The position numbers and the translations under genes were made by a program. Below are positions 55,533 through 64,000 of a DNA stretch of 64,000 bases, piece by piece (within the stretch, counting starts at the first letter, position 1; the number at the start of each line of letters is the position of its first letter). Under the pieces are notes generated by a model. That model had not been told where the DNA came from. It did not search any database and was given only the letters and a program-made list of their open reading frames with translations. Source of the DNA: Falsiroseomonas bella (GTDB taxonomy: Bacteria; Pseudomonadota; Alphaproteobacteria; Acetobacterales; Acetobacteraceae); contig NZ_QGNA01000005.1 in NCBI RefSeq assembly GCF_003173615.1, positions 62,001 through 126,000 on the forward strand, read 5' to 3'.

Positions 55533-57479
55533 TCAGCCGGACTGCTTGACGCGCATGTACCACTCCACCAGGCGCCGCACCTGCCGCTCGGTGTAGCCCC
55601 GCGCGGTCATGCGGCGGACGAACTCGTCATGCTTGCGCTCGCTCTCCTGGTCCTTCTTGGAGCCGAAGGAGATCACGGGCAGCAGTTCCTCCACCTGGCT
55701 GAACATCCGCCGCTCGATCACCTCGCGGATTTTCTCGTAGGACGTCCAGGCCGGGTTCTTCCCAGCGTTGGACGCCCGCGCACGAAGAGAAAACTTCACG
55801 ACCTCGTTGCGGAAGTCCTTGGGGTTCGCGATGCCCGCGGGCTTCTCGATCTTCGTCAGCTCCTGGTTCAGCGCCTCGCGGTTCAGCAGCTGGCCGGTGT
55901 CGGGATCCTTGTAGTCCAGGTCCTCGATCCAGGCGTCGGCGTAGGAGACGTAGCGGTCGAACAGGTTCTGCCCATAGTCCGAATAGCTCTCCAGATAAGC
56001 CTTCTGGATCTCGTTCCCGATGAACTCGGCATAGCGCGGCGCGAGCTCGCCCTTGATGAACTCCAGGTAGCGCTTCTCGGTGTCGTCGCCGAACTGCTCG
56101 CGGCGGATCGCCTGCTCCAGCACATACATCAGGTGCACCGGGTCGGCCGCGACTTCCGCGGTGTCGTGGTTGTAGGTGGCCGCCAGCACCTTGAAGGCGA
56201 AGCGGGTGGAGATGCCGTCCATGCCTTCGTCGTTGCCCGCGGCGTCCCGGTATTCCTGCAGCGACCGCGCGCGCGGATCCGTCTCCTTCAGGCTCTCGCC
56301 GTCATAGACGCGCATCTTGGAGAAGAGGTTGCTGTTCTCGTGCCGCTTGAGGCGCGACAGCACGGAGAACCGCGCAAGCATCTCCAGCGTGCCCGGCGCG
56401 CAGGGCGCCTCCGCCAGCTCGCTGCCGCGCACCAGCTTGTCGTAGATCTTCTGCTCCTCGGTCGCGCGCAGGCAGTACGGCACCTTGATGACGTAGATGC
56501 GGTCGATGAAGGCTTCGTTGTTGCGGTTGTTGCGGAAGGTCTGCCATTCCGCCTCGTTCGAATGCGCCATGATGATCCCGTTGAACGGGATGGCGCCGAT
56601 GTTCTCCGTGCCGATGTAGCTGCCTTCCTGGGTCGCGGTCAGCAGCGGGTGCAGCATCTTGATCGGCGCCTTGAACATCTCGACGAATTCGAGCATGCCC
56701 TGGTTGGCTCGGTTGAGGCCGCCCGAGAAGCTGTAGGCATCCGGGTCGTTCTGCGCATGCAGCTCCAGCTTGCGGATGTCCACCTTCCCGACCAGGGAGG
56801 AGATGTCCTGGTTGTTCTCGTCGCCCGGCTCGGTCTTGGCGATGGCGATCTGCCGCAGGCGCGAGGGGTTCAGGCGCACCACGCGGAAGCGGGAGATGTC
56901 GCCGCGGAACTCATCGAGGCGCTTCACCGCCCAGGGGCTCATGAAGCCGCCGAGGCGCCGGCGCGGGATGCCGTAGCGGTCCTCCATCACGGCGCCGTGC
57001 TTCTCGACGTCGAAGAGGCCGAGCGGGCTTTCGAACACTGGGGACACCTGGTCGCCCGCCTTCAGCGCGTAGACGGGCATCACCTCCATCAGCGCCTTCA
57101 GCCGCTCCGCCAGCGAGGATTTGCCGCCGCCGACGGGGCCGAGCAGGTAGAGGATCTGCTTGCGTTCCTCGAGCCCCTGCGCCGCATGGCGGAAGAAGCC
57201 GACGATGCGCTCGATCGTCTCCTCCATGCCGTAGAACTCGGCGAAGGCGGGATAGCGGCGGATCGTGCGGTTCAGGAAAATGCGCCCCAGCCGGGAGTCC
57301 TTCGCCGTGTCCACCAGCTCCGGCTCGCCGATCGCAGCGAGGATGCGTTCGGGCGCGGAGGCGAACATGCCGGGATCGCTGCGACAGCCTTCGAGATACT
57401 CCTGCAGCGACATCTCCGCGTCACGGCGGCGGTCGTAGTCGCGGGCGTAGCCGGAGAAGACGTCGTCGGTGATCTGCAT
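55533..57479 (-). CDS. prkA: PrkA serine protein kinase
   Basis: The product is a 648-residue PrkA/YeaG kinase, an AAA+ ATPase domain followed by a cAMP-kinase-like domain, active in starvation and nitrogen stress. It starts MQITDDVFSGYARDYDRRRD, with the Walker A motif LLGPVGGGKSSLAERLK near residue 105, LFDVEKHGAVMEDRYGIPRRRL, NRANQGMLEFVEMFKAPIK, and FNGIIMAHSNEAEWQTFRNN. The C-terminal kinase-like segment includes NEIQKAYLESYSDYGQNLFDRY. ATG 57479 is preferred over the long upstream frame. It leads the operon with yeaH and spoVR. Confidence 0.95.
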   Translation of the reverse strand: MQITDDVFSGYARDYDRRRDAEMSLQEYLEGCRSDPGMFASAPERILAAIGEPELVDTAKDSRLGRIFLNRTIRRYPAFAEFYGMEETIERIVGFFRHAAQGLEERKQILYLLGPVGGGKSSLAERLKALMEVMPVYALKAGDQVSPVFESPLGLFDVEKHGAVMEDRYGIPRRRLGGFMSPWAVKRLDEFRGDISRFRVVRLNPSRLRQIAIAKTEPGDENNQDISSLVGKVDIRKLELHAQNDPDAYSFSGGLNRANQGMLEFVEMFKAPIKMLHPLLTATQEGSYIGTENIGAIPFNGIIMAHSNEAEWQTFRNNRNNEAFIDRIYVIKVPYCLRATEEQKIYDKLVRGSELAEAPCAPGTLEMLARFSVLSRLKRHENSNLFSKMRVYDGESLKETDPRARSLQEYRDAAGNDEGMDGISTRFAFKVLAATYNHDTAEVAADPVHLMYVLEQAIRREQFGDDTEKRYLEFIKGELAPRYAEFIGNEIQKAYLESYSDYGQNLFDRYVSYADAWIEDLDYKDPDTGQLLNREALNQELTKIEKPAGIANPKDFRNEVVKFSLRARASNAGKNPAWTSYEKIREVIERRMFSQVEELLPVISFGSKKDQESERKHDEFVRRMTARGYTERQVRRLVEWYMRVKQSG

Positions 57480-57648
57480 CAGCCGCTCCACAGCGCCAGG
57501 ACGGGCGGCAACGGAACGTGCATGTAACCGGCGGGATGCTCCCCTCCTGTCACGCCTCCGTGTCCCCCTGTTCGATCCCAGATAGATGGTAGCATTGGCG
57601 GGATGCGCCATGCCACGAAATGCATCATTTGCCCGGCATGACAGCGAA

Positions 57649-57677
57649 GTGCAGTCGGGCAATGCCCATGACTGCAC
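57649..57677. promoter_or_regulatory. nested inverted repeat upstream of prkA
   Basis: GTGCAGTC and GACTGCAC form perfect 8-bp arms, and inside them GGGC-AAT-GCCC pairs as well, separated by an AT bulge. It lies 170 bases upstream of the prkA start in the 57480-57758 gap, which is clearly less GC-rich than its surroundings. It may be an operator for the prkA operon or a hairpin ending the upstream oxidoreductase transcript. The rest of the gap shows repeated ATGC-rich words but no motif I can name. Confidence 0.5.
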
Positions 57678-57758
57678 GTTAACGCGCCATTCCATGTTGC
57701 ATTCCGTCACTGGGGCTGCAGCATTGCACCGCAGCAAGAACAGGTGAGGCGGCGCGGA

Positions 57759-59720
57759 TCAGGCCGCCTCGGCCGCGGCCTCGCCCTCCCGCACGGCCGA
57801 CAGCATCAGCCGCGGCGCCAGCGAGTCGCCGACAAGCCGCACCCTCACGCCCGCGGCGCGCAGTTGTGCGACCAACCCGTCTCGCGGCACGCGCCCGCTC
57901 GCGAAGGTGAGGAGCGACACGTCGCGGATCGTCTCCAGCTCGGCGGTCAGGGCGTGGCGTAAGATGACCGCACCATCGTCGAAGGAGATCGCATCGCGGC
58001 AGGTGAGCAGCGTCACACGACGTGCCGACAGGCGCTTCTGGATGCCCTGCGCGACCAGCAGCGGCGAATCGCGCGCGATGGCCTCGCGCGGCGTCACCAG
58101 CAGCACCTTGTCGAACCGCTCCGCCAGCAGTTCCGCCGCGTCATAGGTCGCCGGCGTCGCATCCAGGTCCAGCAGCACCGCAAGCCCGCCGCGCCGCGCA
58201 GGCTCGGCGAGCAGTGCGGCCATTGCCGAGCGGATGTCCCGCGCGGCCATCGCAGGATCGGCGAAGCCTCGCGGCGGCGGCATCGCCGCGCCGGTCGCGA
58301 GGATCACGGTCTCGGGAGACTCGGCCAGCACCTGCGCGGCCTCCACCGGCGCGCCGAGGCGCATCCGCACGCCGGCCGCCCCGGCGCGCGCAACGAGATG
58401 CGCGATGGCGCGCGCGATGTCGCCGCAGCCCGGCAGACGCGCATGCAGCGCCGCCGCGCCGCCAGGCGCCGCCGATGCGCCGAACAGCGTCACGCGATGC
58501 CCGCGCTCCGCCGCCCCCACCGCCGCCTGCAGCCCGGCCATCCCGGCCCCGACCACGACGACGCGCTTCGTCTGCGCCGCCCGCACGACCGGCAAGCCAT
58601 CCTGCGGCGAACCCACATGCGGGTTCACGCTGCAGCCAGTCGCGACGCCGCGATGGATCTCGCCCCAGCAGGCGTTGCAGCCGATGCAGGGCGTGATCGC
58701 AGCGGCCCTTCCGGCTTCGGCCTTGGCCGGCCAGTTCGCATCGGCCAGCAGCGGCCGCGCGAGCATCACCAGATCGGCATCGCCGCCGGCGAGGATCGCC
58801 TCCGCGACATGCGGCGCCTGGATGCGCCCGATGGCCGCGATCGGCACCGCCCCCGCCGCCTCCCGCATGGCGCGCCACAGCGCGCGATAGGGCGCGACGG
58901 GGTCGTGCATGTCGGGCGCGTGCAGATGCAGCGCCCAGCCGCCGCTGTGGCTGCCCTGGCTGAAGCAGAGCCAGTCCGGCGGCGCATCCGCGACGATATG
59001 CCGCACCAGCCGCTGCGCCTCCTCCGCGTCGATCGAGCCCGGGACGCCGTCATCCGCCGGCATCTTCAGGCCGATGATGAAGCCCGCGCCGCAGCGCGCA
59101 CGGATGGCGCGCAGGATCTCCCGCACGAAGCGGCTGCGCCCCGCCGCATCGCCGCCCCAGCGATCCTCCCGCCGGTTCGTGACGGGCGAGAGGAACTGCA
59201 GCGGCAGGAAGCCATGCGCCGCCGAGACCTCCACCCCCGCGAAGCCGGCGCGCTGCAGGCGATGCGCGCTGTCCGCATAGTCCGCGACCAGCCCCTCGAT
59301 CTCGGCATCCTCCAGCACGCGCGGCACCGTCCAGGACATGCCGTCCGGCACCGCCGAGGCGCCGACGGAATCGAGCCCGCGCGGCCCGTGATGTGCCGAG
59401 CCGCCATGCCAGAGCTGCCCGACCAGCGCCGCGCCATGGCGCTGCACCGCTTCCGCCAGCTGCGCGAAGCCGGGCAGCGCGCCCTCGTCGAAGGCCCAGG
59501 GGCGCACGGGCGTGCGCGCGCTCGGCGCCGCGCAGAACGCCTCCGTGATCACGATCCCCGCGCCGCCGCGCGCCCGCGCCGCCAGATGCGTGATCAGCCG
59601 CTCGCTGACGCGGCCCGGGTCGGAGAAGCGCGTGGACATCGCCGCGAAGCCGATCCGGTTGCGCAGGCGTCGCCCGGCCAGGTCCAGCGGCGCGAACAGG
59701 TGCGGGAAGGCGGCGTTCAT
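57759..59720 (-). CDS. NADH:flavin oxidoreductase (old yellow enzyme, dienoyl-CoA reductase type)
   Basis: The product is a 653-residue protein with an FMN TIM barrel at ~5-340 (LFAPLDLAGRRLRNRIGFA, LVGQLWHGGSAHHG, GFAGVEVSAAHGFLPLQFLSP) and a C-terminal FAD/NAD(P) domain (RVVVVGAGMAGLQAAVGAAERG near 400). Between them is a cysteine cluster PCIGCNACWGEIHRG...TGC for a 4Fe-4S centre; the C-x2-C-x2-C spacing is as in trimethylamine dehydrogenase rather than the C-x2-C-x3-C of dienoyl-CoA reductase. It reduces activated double bonds or demethylates amines; the substrate is unknown. It is 279 bases upstream of prkA on the same strand. Confidence 0.88.
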   Translation of the reverse strand: MNAAFPHLFAPLDLAGRRLRNRIGFAAMSTRFSDPGRVSERLITHLAARARGGAGIVITEAFCAAPSARTPVRPWAFDEGALPGFAQLAEAVQRHGAALVGQLWHGGSAHHGPRGLDSVGASAVPDGMSWTVPRVLEDAEIEGLVADYADSAHRLQRAGFAGVEVSAAHGFLPLQFLSPVTNRREDRWGGDAAGRSRFVREILRAIRARCGAGFIIGLKMPADDGVPGSIDAEEAQRLVRHIVADAPPDWLCFSQGSHSGGWALHLHAPDMHDPVAPYRALWRAMREAAGAVPIAAIGRIQAPHVAEAILAGGDADLVMLARPLLADANWPAKAEAGRAAAITPCIGCNACWGEIHRGVATGCSVNPHVGSPQDGLPVVRAAQTKRVVVVGAGMAGLQAAVGAAERGHRVTLFGASAAPGGAAALHARLPGCGDIARAIAHLVARAGAAGVRMRLGAPVEAAQVLAESPETVILATGAAMPPPRGFADPAMAARDIRSAMAALLAEPARRGGLAVLLDLDATPATYDAAELLAERFDKVLLVTPREAIARDSPLLVAQGIQKRLSARRVTLLTCRDAISFDDGAVILRHALTAELETIRDVSLLTFASGRVPRDGLVAQLRAAGVRVRLVGDSLAPRLMLSAVREGEAAAEAA

Positions 59721-59721
59721 C

Positions 59722-60606
59722 TCAGTTCCTCTGCTTCGCCGGCATCTCGAACAGGACCAGCCCGGCGACCACCAGCGCAACCCCGCCCCATTGCAGCGGC
59801 GTCAGCCATTCGCCCAGCAGCGCCATCGCGATGAGGATGCCGAAGACCGGCTCGACATTGCTCAGCATGGTCGCGCGCACCGGGCTGACGTAGCGGAAGC
59901 TGGCCAGGAACATCAGCAGCCCGAGCGTCGTGCCGAGCCCCGCGCCGAGCACGCCCAGCCAGCCGATCGTCCCGGCCGGAAACGCCCAGGCGCCGAGCGC
60001 CGTGGTGAGGCCGCCGGTCAGCCCGGCGCTGACCAGCGCGACCAGCAGGTTGATCGGCGCGCTGCCGGCCAGCTGTCGTGCGCGGGCGGAGAAGGCGATC
60101 ATCCCCGTCACCGCCACCGAGGCCAGCGCCGCCAGCAGGATGCCGCGCGGATCGAGCCCGTCGAAGGCGGTGCCAATCGCGAGCCCCAGCCCCGCCAGCA
60201 CCACCAGCGCCAGGCCGAGCTTGCGCAGCGTGAACCGCTCCTTCCCCTGCCAGTGCCAGAGTGCCGCGATCAGCAGCGGATGGGTGAAGAAGACGAGCAG
60301 CGCGAGCCCGACCGGGATGAACGCCACCGCGCCGACGAAGCCATAGGAGACGATCGCGCTCAACGCGCCGGCCGCGAGGCTCGGCCGCAGCGCGGCGGCG
60401 GGCAGACGGAAACTCTCGCGCGTCGCCGCCAGCAGCAGCGCGATCAGCACCACGCCGACGGCGGCGCGCAGCGTGGCCACGGTCAGCGTGTTGCCACCGG
60501 CCTCGAAGGCGAAGCGCGCCGCGCTCGGCGACATCGCAAAGGACGCGCAGGAGGCGAGCACCAGCAGGATGCCCACGATCTGGCGGCGTTTTTCCTCGGG
60601 CGGCAT
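59722..60606 (-). CDS. EamA/DMT-family transporter
   Basis: The product is a 294-residue ten-helix transporter with two EamA repeats. It starts MPPEEKRRQIVGILLVLASCASFAMSPSAAR. GALSAIVSYGFVGAVAFIPVGLALLVFFTHPLLIAALWHW ends repeat 1, and RYVSPVRATMLSNVEPVFGILIAMALLGEWLTPLQW ends repeat 2, both family hallmarks. ATG 60606 is used because the open frame upstream belongs to a shadow. It is coupled to the oxidoreductase gene one base downstream and may move its substrate or product. Confidence 0.88.
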   Translation of the reverse strand: MPPEEKRRQIVGILLVLASCASFAMSPSAARFAFEAGGNTLTVATLRAAVGVVLIALLLAATRESFRLPAAALRPSLAAGALSAIVSYGFVGAVAFIPVGLALLVFFTHPLLIAALWHWQGKERFTLRKLGLALVVLAGLGLAIGTAFDGLDPRGILLAALASVAVTGMIAFSARARQLAGSAPINLLVALVSAGLTGGLTTALGAWAFPAGTIGWLGVLGAGLGTTLGLLMFLASFRYVSPVRATMLSNVEPVFGILIAMALLGEWLTPLQWGGVALVVAGLVLFEMPAKQRN

Positions 60607-60653
60607 TGCGCCGATGGTGCCCCCCGCGCCGGCGCGTTGCGAACCCCGCGGCG

Positions 60654-61865
60654 CTAAGCGCGGCTCTCCCGCGTCGCCGCGCGCTTGCGCGTCTCCGCCG
60701 TCAGTCGCGTGCCGAGGCCGGGGCCCGCCATCGGCAGCACGAAGCCCTTCTCCAGCACGGGCAGGTCCGTCACCAGGTCGCGGTACCAGGTGGCCAGCGT
60801 GGCGCGCACCACCTCCTGGAAGATCGCGGTCGCGGCGTGCAGGGCGAAGTGCAGGCTGGCGACCAGCGTGACCGGGCCGGTGCAATCATGCGGCGCGACC
60901 GGCCGCGCCCAGGCCTCCGCCAGCGCCGCGATCTTGCGCGCCTCGGTCAGGCCGCCGCACCAGGTCAGGTCGAGCATCACCACATCGGTGCCGCCCGCCA
61001 CCAGCAGGTCGCGGAAGGCGACCTTGCCGCCGAGCGTCTCGCTCGCGCAGATCGGCACGCCCGGCGCGGCGCGGCGCAGCTCCGCCAGGCTCAGCGCGTC
61101 GTCCATCTTGGCGATGGGGTCCTCCACCCAGAAGGGCTTCAGCGGCGCCAGCGCGTTGCAGATGCGCGCGGCGGCGGGCAGCGACCAGAGCGAATGCAGC
61201 TCCGCCATCACCTCCATCCGGTCGCCCACCGCCGCGCGGATTTTTTCGAAGGGTTCCAGGCCGCGCCTGAGGTCATCGAGGTTGATCAGCTGCCCGCCCG
61301 ATGCCGCCGCCGCGCCGTCGAAGGGCCAGATCTTCATCGCCGTGAAGCCCTCGTCCAGCAGCGAATGCGCCAGTTCGTCGGCGGAGCGCATGAAGGCGAT
61401 CTGGTCGTCGTAGGGGCCGGTCGCGTTCTCCTTCCCGTCCACCTCGCGCCGCACCTGGCGCGAGTTGTAGTCGTAGCCCGCACAGGTGTTGTAGGCGCGG
61501 ATGCGGTCGCGCGAGAGGCCGCCCAGCGCCTCATGCACCGGCACGCCGAGCCGCTGCCCCGCCAGGTCCCACAGCGCGATGTCCACGGCCGACGCCGCGC
61601 GGATCTCCGCCGAGGACGAGCCGAAGCCGACATAGGGCGTCATCAGGAAGCGGTGATGCCGCTCGATGTCGCGCGCGTCCTTGCCGAGCAGGTAGGGTGC
61701 GACGAGGTCATGCACCTGCCCCTCCACCGCGGCCGCCCCGCGAAACGCCTCGCCGAGGCCGGTCAGCCCCTCGGCGGTCTCGATCTCGATCCAGCAGAGA
61801 TTGGCGCGCTCCGGCACGCGCAGCGTGCGGATCGCGGTGATGCGGGAAGCGGTCATGCTGTTCAT
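60654..61865 (-). CDS. mandelate racemase/muconate lactonising enzyme family protein
   Basis: This 403-residue enolase-superfamily enzyme removes a proton next to a carboxylate, leading to racemisation or dehydration of sugar acids. The barrel metal site is seen in order: MKIWPFDG (basic residue), VMAELHSLWSLPAA (E), WVEDPI (E), ICASETLGG (E) and the catalytic-type histidine in PVAPHDCTGPVT. The N-terminal capping domain has EGLTGLGEAFRGAAAVEGQV. ATG 61865 overlaps the lyase stop (ATGA); ATG 61856 would drop three residues. The pairing with a DapA-type lyase suggests a sugar-acid pathway. Confidence 0.85.
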   Translation of the reverse strand: MNSMTASRITAIRTLRVPERANLCWIEIETAEGLTGLGEAFRGAAAVEGQVHDLVAPYLLGKDARDIERHHRFLMTPYVGFGSSSAEIRAASAVDIALWDLAGQRLGVPVHEALGGLSRDRIRAYNTCAGYDYNSRQVRREVDGKENATGPYDDQIAFMRSADELAHSLLDEGFTAMKIWPFDGAAAASGGQLINLDDLRRGLEPFEKIRAAVGDRMEVMAELHSLWSLPAAARICNALAPLKPFWVEDPIAKMDDALSLAELRRAAPGVPICASETLGGKVAFRDLLVAGGTDVVMLDLTWCGGLTEARKIAALAEAWARPVAPHDCTGPVTLVASLHFALHAATAIFQEVVRATLATWYRDLVTDLPVLEKGFVLPMAGPGLGTRLTAETRKRAATRESRA

Positions 61866-62785
61866 TCCTGGGGCCATGCCGCCATGACGGCCTTCAGCGC
61901 GTCGAGTGCGGCCGCCGGCAGCGGCCAGGCCGCCGGTGGGCGCGCCGGGCCCACCGCCTCGCCGGCCAGCGCCAGCGCCGCCTTCACCACGGAGACATTG
62001 GCGCCGTTGCCTTCCGCCGCGCGCAGCGCCTCGAAGGGCGCGATGGCGGCGATGGCGGCATTCGCGTCCTCCATGTCGCCGCGCTGCAGCGCGCGCAGCA
62101 CACGCATCGAGAGATGCGGCGCCACATTGATCACGCCGGAGGTGAAGCCGCGCGCACCAAGTGCGGTCATGGGGGGCGCCCAGGGCTCAGCGAGGCCGCA
62201 GATCCAGGCGATGTCGGGCCGCGCCCGCCGCGCCGCGGCCAGGTTCATTAGGTTGGGCGTCGCCCATTTCACGCCGACCACGCCGGGGATGTCGCAGAGT
62301 GCGGCGATCGCCTCCGTCCCCGCGCCGTCGTCGCGCAGATACAGCAGCACCGGCAGGCCCTGCGCCGCCTCCGCCACGCGCGCCACATAGGCCGCGACGC
62401 CGCGCGGCGCGCGGAAGGGATCGGGCGGCTGGTGGATCATGATGGCGTCGCAGCCATCGGCCTTCGCGGCGCGCGCAAGCTGCGCGGCCTCCGCCACGCT
62501 ACGGCCGACGCCGGCGACCACCACGGAGCGGCCGCCCACGATCTGCGGCACCGCGGTCTGCATCCGTCGCGCCTCTTCGAAGGTCAGGCCGTAGAATTCC
62601 GAGGTGTTGCCGTTCACCGTCAGCGCCCCGATCCCGGCCGCCGCCGCGCGCGCCACGATGGGCGCAAGGCGGTCCGGCGCCGGACGGTCCTCGGCGTCGA
62701 AAGGCGTCACCAGGATGCCGGAGACACCGGACAGCGCCTCGGCAAGGCGCGGCGAGAGGGAGCGGGGGGCTGTCTGGTCTGGCAC
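61862..62785 (-). CDS. dihydrodipicolinate synthase family lyase (DapA-like)
   Basis: The product is a 307-residue TIM-barrel aldolase or dehydratase of the DapA/NanA family. [16 protein letters not shown] is followed by [21 protein letters not shown] (substrate phosphate-free motif), [10 protein letters not shown] with the tyrosine, and the Schiff-base lysine in [10 protein letters not shown]. These match sugar-acid lyases (2-keto-3-deoxy type) rather than true DapA. GTG 62785 is chosen; the open frame continues to 62839. It is the first gene of a two-gene unit with the enolase-type enzyme and diverges from trpG. Confidence 0.82.
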   Translation of the reverse strand: MPDQTAPRSLSPRLAEALSGVSGILVTPFDAEDRPAPDRLAPIVARAAAAGIGALTVNGNTSEFYGLTFEEARRMQTAVPQIVGGRSVVVAGVGRSVAEAAQLARAAKADGCDAIMIHQPPDPFRAPRGVAAYVARVAEAAQGLPVLLYLRDDGAGTEAIAALCDIPGVVGVKWATPNLMNLAAARRARPDIAWICGLAEPWAPPMTALGARGFTSGVINVAPHLSMRVLRALQRGDMEDANAAIAAIAPFEALRAAEGNGANVSVVKAALALAGEAVGPARPPAAWPLPAAALDALKAVMAAWPQE

Positions 62786-62897
62786 CGCCTCACCATGGCA
62801 GATGGAAGCCGCGCCGCAAGGCGGGGACGCCAGCCGCAAGCCCCGCCGCAGCGCAACACTTGATCAATCGCCGCGCGCGGCGGAGAGTCCGGCCATC

Positions 62898-63497
62898 ATG
62901 ATCCTGCTGATCGACAACTACGACAGCTTCACCTTCAATCTCTATCACTTCCTCGGCGATCTTGGGGCGGTGGTGGAGGTTCGGCGCAACGACGCCCTCT
63001 CCGTGGAGGAGGCGCTCGCCCTGCAGCCCGAGGCCGTCGTCATCTCGCCCGGCCCCTGCACGCCGAACGAAGCCGGCATCTCCCTGCCGCTGATCGCCGC
63101 CGCGGCGGAACGACGGTTGCCTCTGATGGGCGTCTGCCTCGGCCACCAGGCGATCGGCCAGGCCTTCGGCGGCAAGGTGGTGCGCGCGCCCACGCCGGTG
63201 CATGGCAAGGTCTGGGACGTCATCCACGACGGCACGGACATCTTCGCGGGCCTGCCCTCCCCGTTCCGCGCCACGCGCTACCATTCGCTGGTGGTCGAGG
63301 ACCTGCCGGAGACGCTGATCGCCACGGCCCGCACGGCCGACGGGCTGGTCATGGGCCTCGCCCATCGCGACCTGCCGATCTGGGGCGTGCAGTTCCATCC
63401 CGAGAGCATCGCCTCCGAGCACGGCCACGACATGCTGCGCAACTTCCTGTCGCTCGCGGGCGTGCGCGCGGGCCGGAATGCCCCGGTGCCGGCGTGA
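62898..63497 (+). CDS. trpG: anthranilate synthase component II (glutamine amidotransferase)
   Basis: TrpG supplies ammonia from glutamine to anthranilate synthase in tryptophan synthesis. The 199-residue class I amidotransferase starts [19 protein letters not shown] and has the nucleophile cysteine in [16 protein letters not shown], the oxyanion region [15 protein letters not shown], and the His-Glu pair in [14 protein letters not shown]. These match TrpG/PabA. The trpD gene follows with a GTGA overlap, supporting the tryptophan over the folate role. No trpE is in the window; a leader hairpin was not found. Confidence 0.93.
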   Translation: MILLIDNYDSFTFNLYHFLGDLGAVVEVRRNDALSVEEALALQPEAVVISPGPCTPNEAGISLPLIAAAAERRLPLMGVCLGHQAIGQAFGGKVVRAPTPVHGKVWDVIHDGTDIFAGLPSPFRATRYHSLVVEDLPETLIATARTADGLVMGLAHRDLPIWGVQFHPESIASEHGHDMLRNFLSLAGVRAGRNAPVPA

Positions 63498-64000
63498 AGC
63501 AGGTCCTGGCACGCCTCGCCGCCGGCGAGCGCCTGGCCGAGAGCGAGGCCGAGGCCGCCTTCGGCATGATCATGGCCGGCGAGGCGACGCCGGCGCAGAT
63601 CGCCGGGCTTCTCATGGCCATGCGCGTGCGCGGCGAGACGGTGGCCGAAATGACGGGCGCCGTGCGCGCCATGCGCGCCCGCATGATCGCCGTGGAGGCA
63701 CCGGCGGACGCGATGGACATCGTCGGAACCGGTGGCGACGCGGCGGGCACGCTCAACATCTCCACCGCCACCGCGCTCGTCGTCGCCGGCTGCGGCGTGA
63801 AGGTGGCGAAGCACGGCAACCGCGCGTTGTCTTCGAAATCCGGGGCGGCGGATGCGCTGACCGCGCTCGGCATCCCCGTGATGGAGACGCCGCTCGACCG
63901 GCTGCCGGCGATCCTCGCGGATGCGGGCATGTGCTTCCTGATGGCGCCGCGCCACCACAGCGCGTTGCGCCACGCGGCCGGCCCGCGGATGGAGCTCGGC
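63494..64000 (+). CDS. trpD: anthranilate phosphoribosyltransferase, N-terminal part
   Basis: TrpD joins anthranilate and PRPP to phosphoribosyl anthranilate. The window ends inside the gene, which shows ~169 codons. GTG 63494 overlaps the trpG stop (GTGA) and starts [20 protein letters not shown]. The PRPP-binding [17 protein letters not shown] and [15 protein letters not shown] motifs follow, then [14 protein letters not shown] for anthranilate binding. The reading frame is open to the end of the window. Confidence 0.93.
   Translation, partial: MKQVLARLAAGERLAESEAEAAFGMIMAGEATPAQIAGLLMAMRVRGETVAEMTGAVRAMRARMIAVEAPADAMDIVGTGGDAAGTLNISTATALVVAGCGVKVAKHGNRALSSKSGAADALTALGIPVMETPLDRLPAILADAGMCFLMAPRHHSALRHAAGPRMELG

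Noticed and set aside
62860-62867. TTGATCAA palindrome before trpG as an FNR site
   Set aside because: The two half sites abut without the required 4-base spacer, and no reason links trpG to oxygen control.

Overview
The window is about 64 kb of very GC-rich, densely coded chromosomal DNA. I infer an alphaproteobacterium, probably an Acetobacteraceae (Roseomonas-like) member of the Rhodospirillales. The grounds are an alphaproteobacterial-type 6S RNA between zapA and a 5-formyl-THF cyclo-ligase gene, a DUF4164-type gene beside zapA, several solute-binding ABC and Bug-type transport systems, CarD, many ATGA/GTGA stop-start overlaps, and a third-position GC bias that opens long shadow frames on the opposite strand. 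I see no rRNA, tRNA, CRISPR array, prophage or intact transposase. Taxonomy was not tested by any search.

Layout. 0-1.2 kb: end of an rfbD-rfbA (dTDP-rhamnose) set, coupled to a FAD monooxygenase. 2.5-7.0 kb: a complete ugpBAEC-like glycerol-phosphate-type ABC operon behind a good candidate Pho box. 7.0-10.6 kb: a TPR/glycosyltransferase fusion and hemN with an FNR-like box. 10.6-13.5 kb (minus): HAD phosphatase, YmdB-type phosphoesterase, cyclo-ligase, 6S RNA, zapA, DUF4164-like. 13.6-15.0 kb: a hypothetical gene and class I fructose-bisphosphate aldolase. 15.1-21.1 kb: TetR regulator divergent from a sulfatase with two tandem operators, a C-rich non-coding stretch with three direct repeats, a carotenoid oxygenase, a TSUP exporter and thiE. 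21.1-29.7 kb: mainly minus-strand genes (acyltransferase, P450, alcohol dehydrogenase, Bug-type binding protein, TelA/XpaC pair with a tiny membrane protein), plus a YidB-like protein and a compositionally odd small lipoprotein on the plus strand.

29.8-43.3 kb is a long minus-strand transport region. A dipeptide-type ABC system (two ATPases, binding protein, two permeases) is coupled to a DUF1028 protein. A branched-chain amino acid-type (liv) ABC system lies downstream of a C-S lyase-like aminotransferase and a rhodanese, which suggests uptake and breakdown of a sulfur-containing amino acid or conjugate. 43.5-52.6 kb: CarD, a proline-rich small protein, MFS and EamA transporters, a hypothetical protein, a PerM/AI-2E permease, a radical SAM protein, an orphan molybdenum hydroxylase subunit and a UPF0173 hydrolase. 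52.6-57.5 kb: the stress module spoVR-yeaH-prkA. 57.8-62.8 kb: an old-yellow-enzyme oxidoreductase, EamA transporter, enolase-superfamily dehydratase and DapA-like lyase. 62.9-64 kb: trpG and the start of trpD.

The most interesting non-genic signal is a dispersed intergenic element seen four times (near 4.9, 12.7, 19.6 and 30.8 kb). Its flanks are conserved, while its central hairpin stem changes sequence but keeps pairing. A second palindromic unit family occurs in short and long forms near 49.4 and 31.9 kb.
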